Source of the DNA: Beverwykella pulmonaria
Taxonomy: Eukaryota > Ascomycota > Dothideomycetes > Pleosporales > Melanommataceae
Direction of reading: 5' to 3'
Assembly: GCA_001599595.1 (NCBI GenBank)
Contig: BCHH01000002.1
Span: 5,021,317-5,085,316 of the forward strand
Length of the DNA stretch: 64,000 nt
Part shown: piece by piece, positions 55,147 to 64,000 of the stretch
How positions within the stretch are numbered: the first letter of the stretch is position 1
Layout of the letters: every line of letters starts with the position of its first letter
The notes under the pieces: model-generated
Seen by the model: only the letters and a program-made list of their open reading frames with translations
Databases searched by the model: none
What the model was told of the DNA's origin: nothing
Program-made: the position numbers and the translations under genes

Positions 55147-56716
55147 GGGCGTGGGGAGTCTCGGAGTTGATGTGATTACGCTTAGTATTCTTGCGTTAAG
55201 ATATTGAATTATGCTATTCTATATAACCGTCAGTCTGTTCGAATCGAGACTTGCTGCTTCGACATAGTTGTGCTGACACTTTCCAGACAGTCCTGCAAGC
55301 TCAAAATAAGTAGCGAAGTATGGGTGGACTTTTATCACCCTAGATGGAACAATGGGGTTCTGCATGACACGGGCGCTGGTAGACCTGCCCTTGTTCCCTT
55401 ATTCCACTGATCAAAGAGCGTACCTCGAGACGGTGGGTTTGCTCTTCAACCCCAACACATTGCCCTCCCACCGCGGCCGCCAAGTTGATATTCGGCTCGT
55501 AGTCGACCCTAGGATTCACCCAAAGCAGTTCCTTCTTATCCTACAACGACCCTGCGTTCCCATTTCCATTCCTATATGTATAAGCGCCGTTCTTGACTAA
55601 TGCGGAGAGCCGGAACCGCGAACGCAACGCAGGCATATGCTCGCTTATATGCACGAGGGTTAGCCCAGCGAGGGCAGACAGAGGACCGAGTAGGAAGTCC
55701 GCGCGGAAGAACTTAGGATAGTCCGTATGTGAGCTCGAGTGCTCGATGAGCGTGTGGTTCTGTAGACCGATTACCAGCGTTTGCAGTTTTGATGTCATGC
55801 CTCTGAGCACGTCCAGCGTTCTCTTCGCTTGAATTCGAGAACCGTACTAAACACCTTGTGGTTCCTAACTAGAACGCATACCTACCGTGCATGCTTAAAC
55901 GCTTCAAGTTCGCGCGTAGAACGGCGTGAAGTCTTGGTTCCAGTAGCGGCTCAGGATTCCTAATTTTGGTACGACAGGATTGCCCTCGTCCTCGGTAAAC
56001 TGAAGGGGGGGTGTCGGGGTATATCTGGCGAATGGTGAAGGTATGGGCGAGGTGCGAGTAGATGGCGTTTCGGAGTTCGCAGGATACAACATAGTGAAGT
56101 GTAGAGGGCGCTAAAGGGAATAGTACGAATCTTATAGATATTCCTCAGGGAGTTCCGGCAGTCTCGTCGAATTTGAAATCAGCCTCCTACATCCGAGTCA
56201 GCGCAGTCGCCGCAGTTCGGCGAAGCCATGAGAGCTATTTCTGATGGATGTAAAACGGGAGTGATATATCTGTTAAACGGGCGGTGAAGAGACAGATGGA
56301 GAATTGATTCAGGATGTAATTGGGTGCTAAAGAATCCCAGACAAGACTTTGTTAGCGACCGGGAACAAGCCGTTCCCAGTATTCTTGTGTAGTCTTGTCA
56401 GTACCGCACTTTGTCACTGCTGCCATTTCTTGGCGCGCTTAGTTTGATGGAACCTCATTTCACCTGATACTGACCATTCACTTTGGCTGGAATGGCTATG
56501 AGTATTCATCAATACATGCCAGTTCCTTTGCCCACGCCCAGTGCATTCGAATTCAATATGGTGCACCAAGTTGATGGTTTCAATTGGCATGTTCCTGATC
56601 CTCTCTAGGAAGAGCGGACATCCAGCAGAGACCGTCTCTCAAAAGCGCCTCACTAATGCACATTTCTCTATTTCTTCGCGCTCCATCTATCTTGTATCCA
56701 TACACCCGCCCCCCTT
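55147..56716. other. Intergenic region
   Basis: 1.57 kb between the CLC gene and the end of the alcohol dehydrogenase gene. Holds a possible broken F-box-like fragment (separate entry). Otherwise nothing supportable. Confidence 0.45.
55541..56100 (-). pseudogene. F-box-like fragment
   Basis: On the minus strand near 56080 the text CELRNAIYSHLAHTF matches the start of fungal F-box-like domains, and LKRLSMHG (about 55905) and LQTLVIGLQNHTL (55790) look like later segments of such proteins. No ATG lies in the F-box frame directly upstream, and the two parts are in different frames with only a possible intron between (GGTAGGTATG donor near 55896). It could be a gene with a missing first exon, or a relic. 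Confidence 0.35.
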
Positions 56717-58009
56717 CTACTCAGTGTTGAAGTCGACCACCGCCCTTCCGGCAATCTCCCCCTTCCGCAGCTTCTGCACCGCATCATTAAACTGACTGAG
56801 CGGGAAAACCGTATAAATCGGCTTCAACAGCCCCCTCTTTGCAAAATCCAACGTCTTGTCCACATCCGCCATAGAACTCACCAGGGTGCCCTGAATCCCC
56901 TGCTTCTTGAAGCACATCTGATTCGGATCGACATCAATATGGTACTGTCCCGCGGGTGGAAGTCCAATACACATGACCTTACCTCCCACTCTGCCCCCGA
57001 GGAGGGTTAGAGAGGAGGGGTAGGATTGCACGGCGGTGACGAACACAGCGTGGGCACCGATTCCATCACAGATGCGTACTACTTCTGCAGCGACGTCGCT
57101 CACGGACTTGAAGTCGATAAAAACTTCAGCGCCCGCAGTCTCGAGACACAGTTTTTGCTTGTCCGCGCCTGTGTCGATGGCGACGGGACGGAGGCCCATG
57201 GCTTTGGCGAGTTGGATGCCCTGGCATCTCGTCAGTGCTTGGTCCAAATTACGATTTTCCATGCCTTACCTGCATGCCGACACCGCCTCCGCCTCCAGGG
57301 AAGACAGCCCAGTCACCGGGCTGCAGTCCTGATTCCTTGATCGAGGTGTAGATGGTCGAGGCGGAGCACATGATGGGGCCCGCGATGAAGTCCGACACGC
57401 CGTCGGGAATAATGGTCGTGTACTTCTCCGGCGACACGATGTACTGCTTGTAGCTCCCATCCACCATGAGGCCTGTGAGCACAGCCTTCGCGCAATAGCA
57501 CTCCTTGTCCGTGCGGCAGAGTTCGCAGGCACCGCTGGTGCACGTCAGCGTCATTTTCGCCCTCCATCGTACCTGCACCCACTCACCACGTATCTGCTAT
57601 GGGCTTGAACCCCGCGCGCATGCCCGGCTTCAGCGTCTTGACGTCGCTGCCGACCTTGACGATGACGCCCGCGCCCTCATGCCCCGCGCACTTGACGCCC
57701 ATCTCGCTCATCTTCGGCAGGGCCCAGTCGTTGAGCATGAAGTGCAGGTCCGAGTGGCAGATGCCGGTGGCGTTCATCTTGATGAGGCATTCGTTTGGCT
57801 CTGCGATGCACCAGGCATATCAGCTACAGCCGTGGCACCCAGGAGAGAGAACAAAGGCAAACGGGAGGATGAGAATCGGGGGAAAACGCACTAATCTCTG
57901 GGACAGGCACCATCTGCACTTCGACCCGAAAATCCGGGCCCTCATTCACCACCACACCCGCCTTGCACTCCTTTGGGATCTCAAACGTGGGCGTCTTTGC
58001 TTCCGCCAT
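56717..58009 (-). CDS. Zinc-dependent alcohol dehydrogenase
   Basis: Exons 58009-57892, 57800-57587, 57534-57270 and 57220-56717 (introns 91, 52 and 49 bases) encode 366 residues. The catalytic zinc site is formed by CHSD and GHEGAG; the structural zinc site by CGACELCRTDKECYC, where the splice restores the first Cys. The cofactor site is VFPGGGGGVGMQ, followed by the usual ID at the end of the second strand (VAIDTG), which favours NAD(H). It belongs to the MDR ADH1-like group and interconverts primary alcohols and aldehydes in the cytosol. The ATG at 58009 fits; an in-frame TTG 3 codons upstream is not used. Length is normal. Confidence 0.92.
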
Positions 58010-58687
58010 GTCTTCCAATCTCCTTCAATTCCTTCTCTGCAGCGCTGTGCGAGTGGTGGTGGTCGAGGTGTCGTACTCAGGGGCGTGTCACTCGGTGCGA
58101 AGAATACGAGCGAAGACAACGAGCGAGACAGAAACACGGAGGCAGAGCGAGTGAGAAGCAAGCCCCTGCCTCTCTTTATAACGAAGATACGACCCTCGCA
58201 GGAACTAATTCCGCACCGTACCCTCAACCACCGGATGCGTACCGACTCGTATCTCACGAATCGCCGCGCGTAGGCCGTCGCGCGCGCGTCGGACCACCCA
58301 TTACCCTTTGGGCCGGCGTCGCGACTCTCCACAAGTTCTGGTGGTGCGGGGAGCAGCGCGGGGTCGCTTGCATGTGATGACGTACGTGCATTGGTGTGGG
58401 GCTACGAGAAACCCTGCAAGGGGTAATTAGCGCCATCTGCCTCGCCAAACAGCGTCGGGTATCTACAGGTACCTAGGCACGCTTCGGTCACGGCGCCATG
58501 TGGTTCGACGTATCGAATATTGATTACGGGTATGAACAAGGAGAGCCAGTTCGCTATCGTGTCCGGTATCGTGCCTCATTAGCCATTCCATCCTCATCAA
58601 ACGCGTACGGCAATGCACCGCTAACCCTATTTTATACGGCCAAGACCTAACCCAAAGCAATCTCAATCTGTGCATCTGCCTCCCAAT
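58010..58687. other. Upstream region of the alcohol dehydrogenase gene
   Basis: 678 bases between the ADH start and the 3' end of the CBM48 gene; presumed ADH promoter. No gene supported. Confidence 0.5.
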
Positions 58688-61256
58688 CTAGTCCTTACCG
58701 TATAGGTAGTAGTAAGCTGCTGCAGCTATGCCCACAACCAGCACCGCACCACTAGCATAGGTTAGCGCTACTCCGTGGAGCCGGTACACCTTGCGGAGGC
58801 GGAGACGATGAAGATTAAAGTACTTACCTGGCTTGCTTCCGGCCTGCAAAGTAGGCCGTCAGGAAGCGGACAAAGGCTCGAAGCCAGTTGTCTTTTCCGG
58901 GGGCAAGGTCCCGGGAACCCGTTGGAGTCGGGGAGTTGTCAGCTCTTGGCTTCAACGGCCCTGGCCCGGTATCCTCTGCTCCCTTGGACGTAGAGTTGGT
59001 CTCCGTGGAGTCGTCGATGGCAGCGGGCTGTCGAGCCTTTTTCTCGGGCGTGAGTGGAGGCGTGAGTGGGTTTAGAATCTTGGCTGGTGTTGCAATCGAG
59101 TCGTAGACCTTGCCCCAGTCCTTCGAGCTATCATCTGCCCCATCGTTCTTCTCAACGCTTTCTGCCTCGCTTGCTTTGGTGGACTCTGAAGGGCTTGGAA
59201 CCTTGGGGGGTTCACTGCTGGTTTCTCGCATTTCAGATGTCTTCTTGGATTGGTCCCCTATGGCAAGAGAATCGTCTCCAGAGTGGTTTTCCGGCTCCGA
59301 CTCGGGCTCCGACTCGGGCTCCGACTCCGACTCAATTGGTGCTTCCTCGACGGGCTTCAGCGACGAGTGTGATGTCGTCGGCGCAAGATCGACCGAAGAA
59401 CAGGCCTGTGATAGCACAGAGAACTCAGGCGAGTGTGGTGGCACCTTCTCTCGCGTCTCGTCTACCGGCAGGTGGTTACTAATATTGGCGACTCGCTCGA
59501 AAATCTGCTCTCGGTCCGTCGGAAATCGCTCCAGTGATGGGTCGTGGAGGTCCTCATCTTCTGCATCCGAATGTGGCAGCCCATCGGGGAGGCCGCCATT
59601 GCTAGTCCTATGAACAAAGAATTGTGGATTGAAGGCGGCCGCATCCGTGGCGATTTCATAGTCCAATGTCTGCTCTCCGTCTGCCATGCCTGAGGCTTCA
59701 GAGCCATTATGGCTTGGCTCATTGGATCGCTCGTGTGGAAGTAAAGGCGCCCCAGAGCCGTACTCGTCGTCCGCCTCGTAGGAGAAAAGAGGAGCTTGCC
59801 CAGAGCCAAACTCTTCCTCGTATTCATTCTCGTTAGGGAGTCCTGTCTCATGCGACAGGAGTGGGCCGTTGTCCAACTCGCCTACCTCGTCATCGTCTTC
59901 TCGATTCTCGGACACCTCGGAAGGAGTGTGAAGGCCAGCATGTGAGCTTTCTTGGTCAGTCGAGGATCTTGCAGACCCCTCTTCGATAGCGTCTGTGATG
60001 GACGTTGGATCGGCGGCAGAGCCTCCAACAGTCTCTGGCTGAAAGGACTCGTGATGGAACAGGGGCGCTTCCTGCTCTTCAACAGGCTCAGTCACGTCTA
60101 TGGTGGGAATTGGGTCCGCAGCGACGCTCTCAGTAACCTCGGGCTGGAACGATTCGTGGTGAAACAAAGGCGCATCCTTCCCTTCAGCAGCCTTAGACTC
60201 AGGCTCTGTCGTCTCGCGACGGAATAAGGACGCTGTTTTATCTGCCGGCTCGGCCTCAGACTCTTCTGTTTCAGGGGTGTCAGCTCGCGCAGAACCTACC
60301 TCCTCGGGGGAGTCAGCAAACTTTGGCTCCGTCTCCGGAGACACAACGACTTTGTCGGGCGGTGCGTCGGCGGCTCTCAACTCATGGGCTAGTTTCTGGG
60401 CACTGGTTGCATCTCTGCCAAAGTCATCACCGTGAGAGGGGCTGTCGTCGGTCTTCTCCACCACGACAGCTGGCACAGGTTGCGAATTGGGCTCTTGCTG
60501 CTTAGTCTCTAGCGGCGACTCGGGGTGGACAGTCTCAAAATCAGGCTCAGCGTCCGCAGTGCGTTTTGTGGCATCTTCCTGAAGCGTCTTGGGGGCTACA
60601 TCGCCGTACTCTGGTTGATCCTTGTCGGCCACCTTGTTCACCACGACGAATGGGGTGAGTGCTGGGGAGACGTTGTCCCGTGAAGCTTTGCCTCCAATCG
60701 GCTCAGACGACAGGATTGCGTCGTGGTGCTGGACAGAGTCCTGCCGGGTTGGCGTCGAGGCAAATGTAGAGGAAGTGGACGGGTCCTCCACGGCGGCCTT
60801 AACATTGATTACATTGTTGCGGTTGCCGGAATCATCGGTGGCTAGCACGTGTCAGCAATCTGTCTCTGAGGGTCTTACGAAGGCGTGAGTAGATATGCAA
60901 AATGCTCTAGCCTGTCTCGACTTTACAAAGCAAGTTTCTCCACGTTTGCCCACTCGCTACAAGTGAGTATAGGCCATCCCTTAACAAGTGTTCTCTGCCC
61001 AGCTCAATTTAGACTTACCCGAATCTTTGGATTCATCAACAACCCAATAGCCTTCGCCAACGCGAATCTTGTATTGATAGCTCCCTTCGACGACGTTGTC
61101 GAACTGGCGTTTGAAGATGAAGTCTCCCGAGGCCGTCTTCTCCTCGGCCGCACTCAATTCGAGCGTCTCCCATGGCGGGGTGCTCAAAGAGGTGACGACG
61201 TACACCGGAGGCTGGACTCCCGGCTGGGTGAATGTGATGGTTGCTCGGCCCGCCAT
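58688..61256 (-). CDS. CBM48 (AMPK glycogen-binding type) protein with C-terminal membrane anchor
   Basis: Exons 61256-61019, 60841-58828 and 58751-58688 (introns 177 and 76 bases) encode 771 residues. Residues 1-90 form a CBM48/AMPK1-CBM domain (ATITFTQPGVQPPVYVVTSL, KRQFDNVVEGSYQYKIRVGE, YWVVDES...TDDSGNRNNVINV), a glycogen- or starch-binding fold. About 650 acidic, disordered residues follow, with six spaced copies of a short motif (A/G-x-L-F/L-x-x-E; starts at about 283, 303, 338, 405, 429 and 444; best form APLFHHES). The last exon adds a hydrophobic helix (SGAVLVVGIAAAAYYYLYG) right before the stop, a tail-anchor arrangement. The plan is like a membrane tether for glycogen, as in animal STBD1 but with the ends swapped. 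The role is inferred. Confidence 0.8.
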
Positions 61257-63207
61257 GGTGACATCGGCCGGCGACGTCGGAGCAGATAGGATGGATTGGA
61301 GAGTCGAGGATAGCTTTGGTCGCGAGGATGGGTAGGGTTAGAGGGCCGGCGGGGTAGGGGGCGGATAGTATTGTATGCGGCTGTTAAGAAAGAATGGCCG
61401 TCAGTGGTTGCGAATGAGAGCAAAGATGACCTGAGCCTGTGCCGGACTGTAAGGCGCGGATGTGCTGGCGGTAGGGGTTGTGTCTGAAGAAGCTCATGAA
61501 GACAGCAGGGGAGGAGGAATAGAGGTAGCACGGCGGCACAGGTGGCGTGTGGGTGATGGACGAGATGTGCAACTTACACAGTACGATGGCTGGGTAGACG
61601 AGCAGCTGCCCTGCAAATTGGCCTCTGTCGACCGAGCGAGGAGAGGGCGGAGAGAGGGAAGAAAAAGGAGCACGAGGAGGAAGATGTTGAGGAAACGAGC
61701 AAACGCACGGCAGGAACCAATTGGGGCGCGCCTTTCTGATGCCGACCAGGGCAGGGTGGTCTAGCAAAAGGCCAGGAGGACCGGGACAGCTTCACGCCGG
61801 ACCATTGTATGCGTGCAGCAGGGCGATGTGCGAGGAAGAGAGAGAGCGAGAGTGAGGGCAAGGGTGTCGAGCTCTCTGTCGGCGAGGCGGACTGGTGTGT
61901 TGTTGAAGGGGTCGGGCCAGGCCGGACTGCCAGTCGCTATCGCTCGATGCTGTGGTGAGCTGCAGGGATGGTTGGAGTGAGCTGCATCCACACGCAGTGG
62001 ACTGTCCCAAAACGCTTAGCCGGGGGAATACGCTGCTTGAGCCCTTGCGAGCGTCGATGATAGCAGTGCCCGAGTCGCGTGAGCCTGCGGCGTCCATATT
62101 CGCTCGCACGTCCTCCTCCTCTTCCCCTCAGTGTGCGTCTAGAAGCGCGATTTACGAGTGACGTGATAGCGCGATCATCGCAAGGACCGCGCGGGAGCTT
62201 GGGGCGCCCGTTGCGCTGTGGGCAAGCCGCCGCTTGGCCGCATCGAGAATGCATGGGAACGGCACCCTTCAACCTCCCATTTCGTCCTTCTATCATCTTC
62301 GCATCTTGCGGTGCTGCTCTTGCAGCGGGGGGAGCAATATCAATTAATCTGGCGACATGGTTCTCGACGCTGACAGTCGGTCCGACGCGCCTGAGAAGCT
62401 GTTCCAGATACCTCCCACACGCCTCCCAACCACATCTTCGGCTGGGCAGATATAGCTCAGCCTCCTCTCAACATGCCACCATCCAAGCGTCTAGATGCTC
62501 CCCGAACACACGCTTGAGTTCATGCTATGCTCCATTTCAATGGCCTCGTCCGCCATGGCCTCAAGGCTCGACACCTACCCTTCCCGCCCGCGCATCGGAC
62601 CCGCAGCTGGCCTATATCAGGTAGAGCTTCACACATCAACCTGTGTGCTTGACTGGAAATTAGCAGCTCCATTTAGTCGCCTGTGACATCGCGCAACGTC
62701 ATTACTGTGGCCATCTTCGCGACTCCCATACCATGCCCTCCCTCCAGTCTGCCACGCACTGCCACCTCCCTGTTTTCCGTGTTCCCTTCTTCATATTTCC
62801 GATCATCTCCATAGAAGCTCATTCCCTTCGAGCTGCACGGTCCAGAGCCTATCGTGTGCGGTTGCAAGACCCAGCGTTCGTTGGGTTGCTGCAGCGTCGC
62901 CATGCCTGAAGGAGTGTTTGATTTATTGAAGGTCGCAAAATCCACCCAAAGTCGCTTTAACAGAGGGCTCAGGCTCGGCAGCGACGCTGCCACAATTCCC
63001 ATGTCGACTTCAACCTGCGACCACATCGGCACCATAGCCCATCTCCTGCTTCCTGTGAGTCGTGGCTCGCAGTAGGGAAGGGCGACATCTCACCAGCCAC
63101 TATCTGCCACCAACCACGACACTCCCTTTGGGCTTCCCGAGGTGATGACCTCAGTCAATCGCATTGCACTCGCAGAAAATGATGATGAGAGCGACTACCG
63201 CCAACGA
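61257..63207. other. Intergenic region
   Basis: 1.95 kb. Likely long promoter/5' leader of the CBM48 gene, GC-rich to about 62300. Open frames (62079-62624 plus, 62673-63035 minus) are low in family resemblance and biased in composition. No RNA gene or repeat seen. Confidence 0.45.
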
Positions 63208-63969
63208 TTAGCCTGTAGACGGTACCAAGAGCTGCCGCCGAGACGAACATCTTTGCTTTGTATTGATCTGAAGCTGCCGGAGAAGTGGCACGGGAAAGAT
63301 CAGCAAGACTAGGTCTGTGAAGACATTAATCGATGCTTGACTGGCATGATCCAGATGAGACTGGAGTGTAAGACCCAGGGCAGGCCCCTCTTTCCGTTCG
63401 CAATCCGATAGTATAATGCTAGGATGCTCATCTTAAAAGCCCTGCTTCCTAGTTAATGAGCTGCGAACATAATCGCTGGCCACAACCGACCAGTTTGCGA
63501 GGAAGTACATGTAGAGTTGATCCACTTGTACTACTACTGTCAGCAATGCCATGTGAAAGATGGGTCCCACCCTACTCACCAATAACATATTGTTAATCTG
63601 CTCAACGGTCAATTCAGCCGAATGTCTACCTCTTCCATTTTTGACCTGGAGCACTATCGTCGCCGTTTGGCCTGCCCCCAAAACCCGCGCAGAGTCAGCA
63701 TTGGACCGTTTATTTCTCCGCTCTTGCACGTACAACAGACGCCGCGATGAAATAATCGTCGACTCCAAACTTCTGTACAATATATCCCCTGGTGTAGAAT
63801 CTAATTGTCGTCAATACAGCTTACGACTTTGTAGGAACGCCTAATGCACTCACCGAAGCGCCACCACCAGAACAGCGACTATATACACAGCAGCACTCAC
63901 TCGATTCAGCATCGGACCGCGATTCTCCCCAGTAGGCGGCGATGGGATATGGTGATAGGGAGGTGCCAT
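63208..63969 (-). pseudogene. PTH11-like rhodopsin-domain membrane protein, decaying
   Basis: Exon 63969-63854 (MAPPYHHIPSPPTGENRGPM, then VYIVAVLVVALR) joins by a clean 53-base intron to exon 2 starting at 63800 (FYTRGYIVQKFGVDDYFIAA), the opening of the fungal rhodopsin/PTH11-like domain. Later segments follow in order on the minus strand: QTATIVLQVKNGRGRH and TVEQINNMLL (63680-63580), ANWSV (63490), KMSILALYYRIANGKR (63435-63390) and QASINVFTDLVLLIFPVPLL (63350-63290). Some need introns (GTGAGT near 63589), but after KQ near 63250 the frame fails and stops at 63208, long before the usual end, and helices 6-7 are missing. It is a truncated gene or pseudogene; such proteins are seven-helix surface receptors. 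Confidence 0.6.
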
Positions 63970-64000
63970 TCCAAGATGCGAACGCACTCACACCCCACAA

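Noticed and set aside
62079..62624. 181-codon plus-strand frame
   Set aside because: GC-rich promoter-type sequence upstream of the CBM48 gene; composition explains the lack of stops.

Overview
The window looks like nuclear DNA of a filamentous ascomycete (Pezizomycotina, probably Dothideomycetes). Genes are separated by 0.3-3 kb, most introns are 47-91 bases with GT-AG ends, and the protein families are fungal ones: a HET/NB-ARC/TPR receptor, DUF3176, a PTH11-like rhodopsin domain, a PKA catalytic subunit with a Q/P-rich head, fungal coronin and PEX11. Dead transposons carry stop codons that are each one C:G-to-T:A transition from a plausible sense codon, often tryptophan or glutamine, as repeat-induced point mutation (RIP) would leave. 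I cannot name the species. All gene models are hand-spliced from the sequence; for most of them the exon lengths add up to an open frame.

Layout. 0-5 kb: the 5' part of a HET-NB-ARC-TPR immune-type receptor runs off the left edge, followed by a decayed Ty1/copia element with one recognisable LTR. 5-19 kb: F-box protein, atypical Ras-like GTPase, a five-exon zinc-finger/SUMO-like protein, a cytochrome P450, a DUF7730-like protein and PEX11. 19-29 kb is an accessory block: a gene made almost only of near-identical 42-residue TPR units, a DUF3176 membrane protein, a dead Tc1/mariner element with a hAT-type MITE inside it, and a T5orf172 (GIY-YIG-like) gene. 30-32.4 kb: coronin. 32.4-43 kb is gene-poor, with a pol-III-type (SINE-like) head, a possible single-pass membrane protein, a decayed reading frame and an orphan secreted protein. 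43-61 kb is a compact housekeeping block: class 3 lipase, PKA catalytic subunit, GT8/GNT1-type glycosyltransferase sharing a divergent promoter with PRP38, CLC chloride channel, zinc alcohol dehydrogenase, and a CBM48 protein with a C-terminal membrane anchor. The right edge holds a PTH11-like rhodopsin-domain gene that decays part-way.

How the genes relate. No biosynthetic cluster or operon-like unit is visible. The housekeeping genes serve separate functions (cAMP signalling, splicing, actin, peroxisomes, ion transport). The parts most worth a second look are the TPR array and its receptor-type relative at the left edge, the nested transposons, the zinc-finger/SUMO-like fusion, and the CBM48 protein with six copies of a short linear motif.
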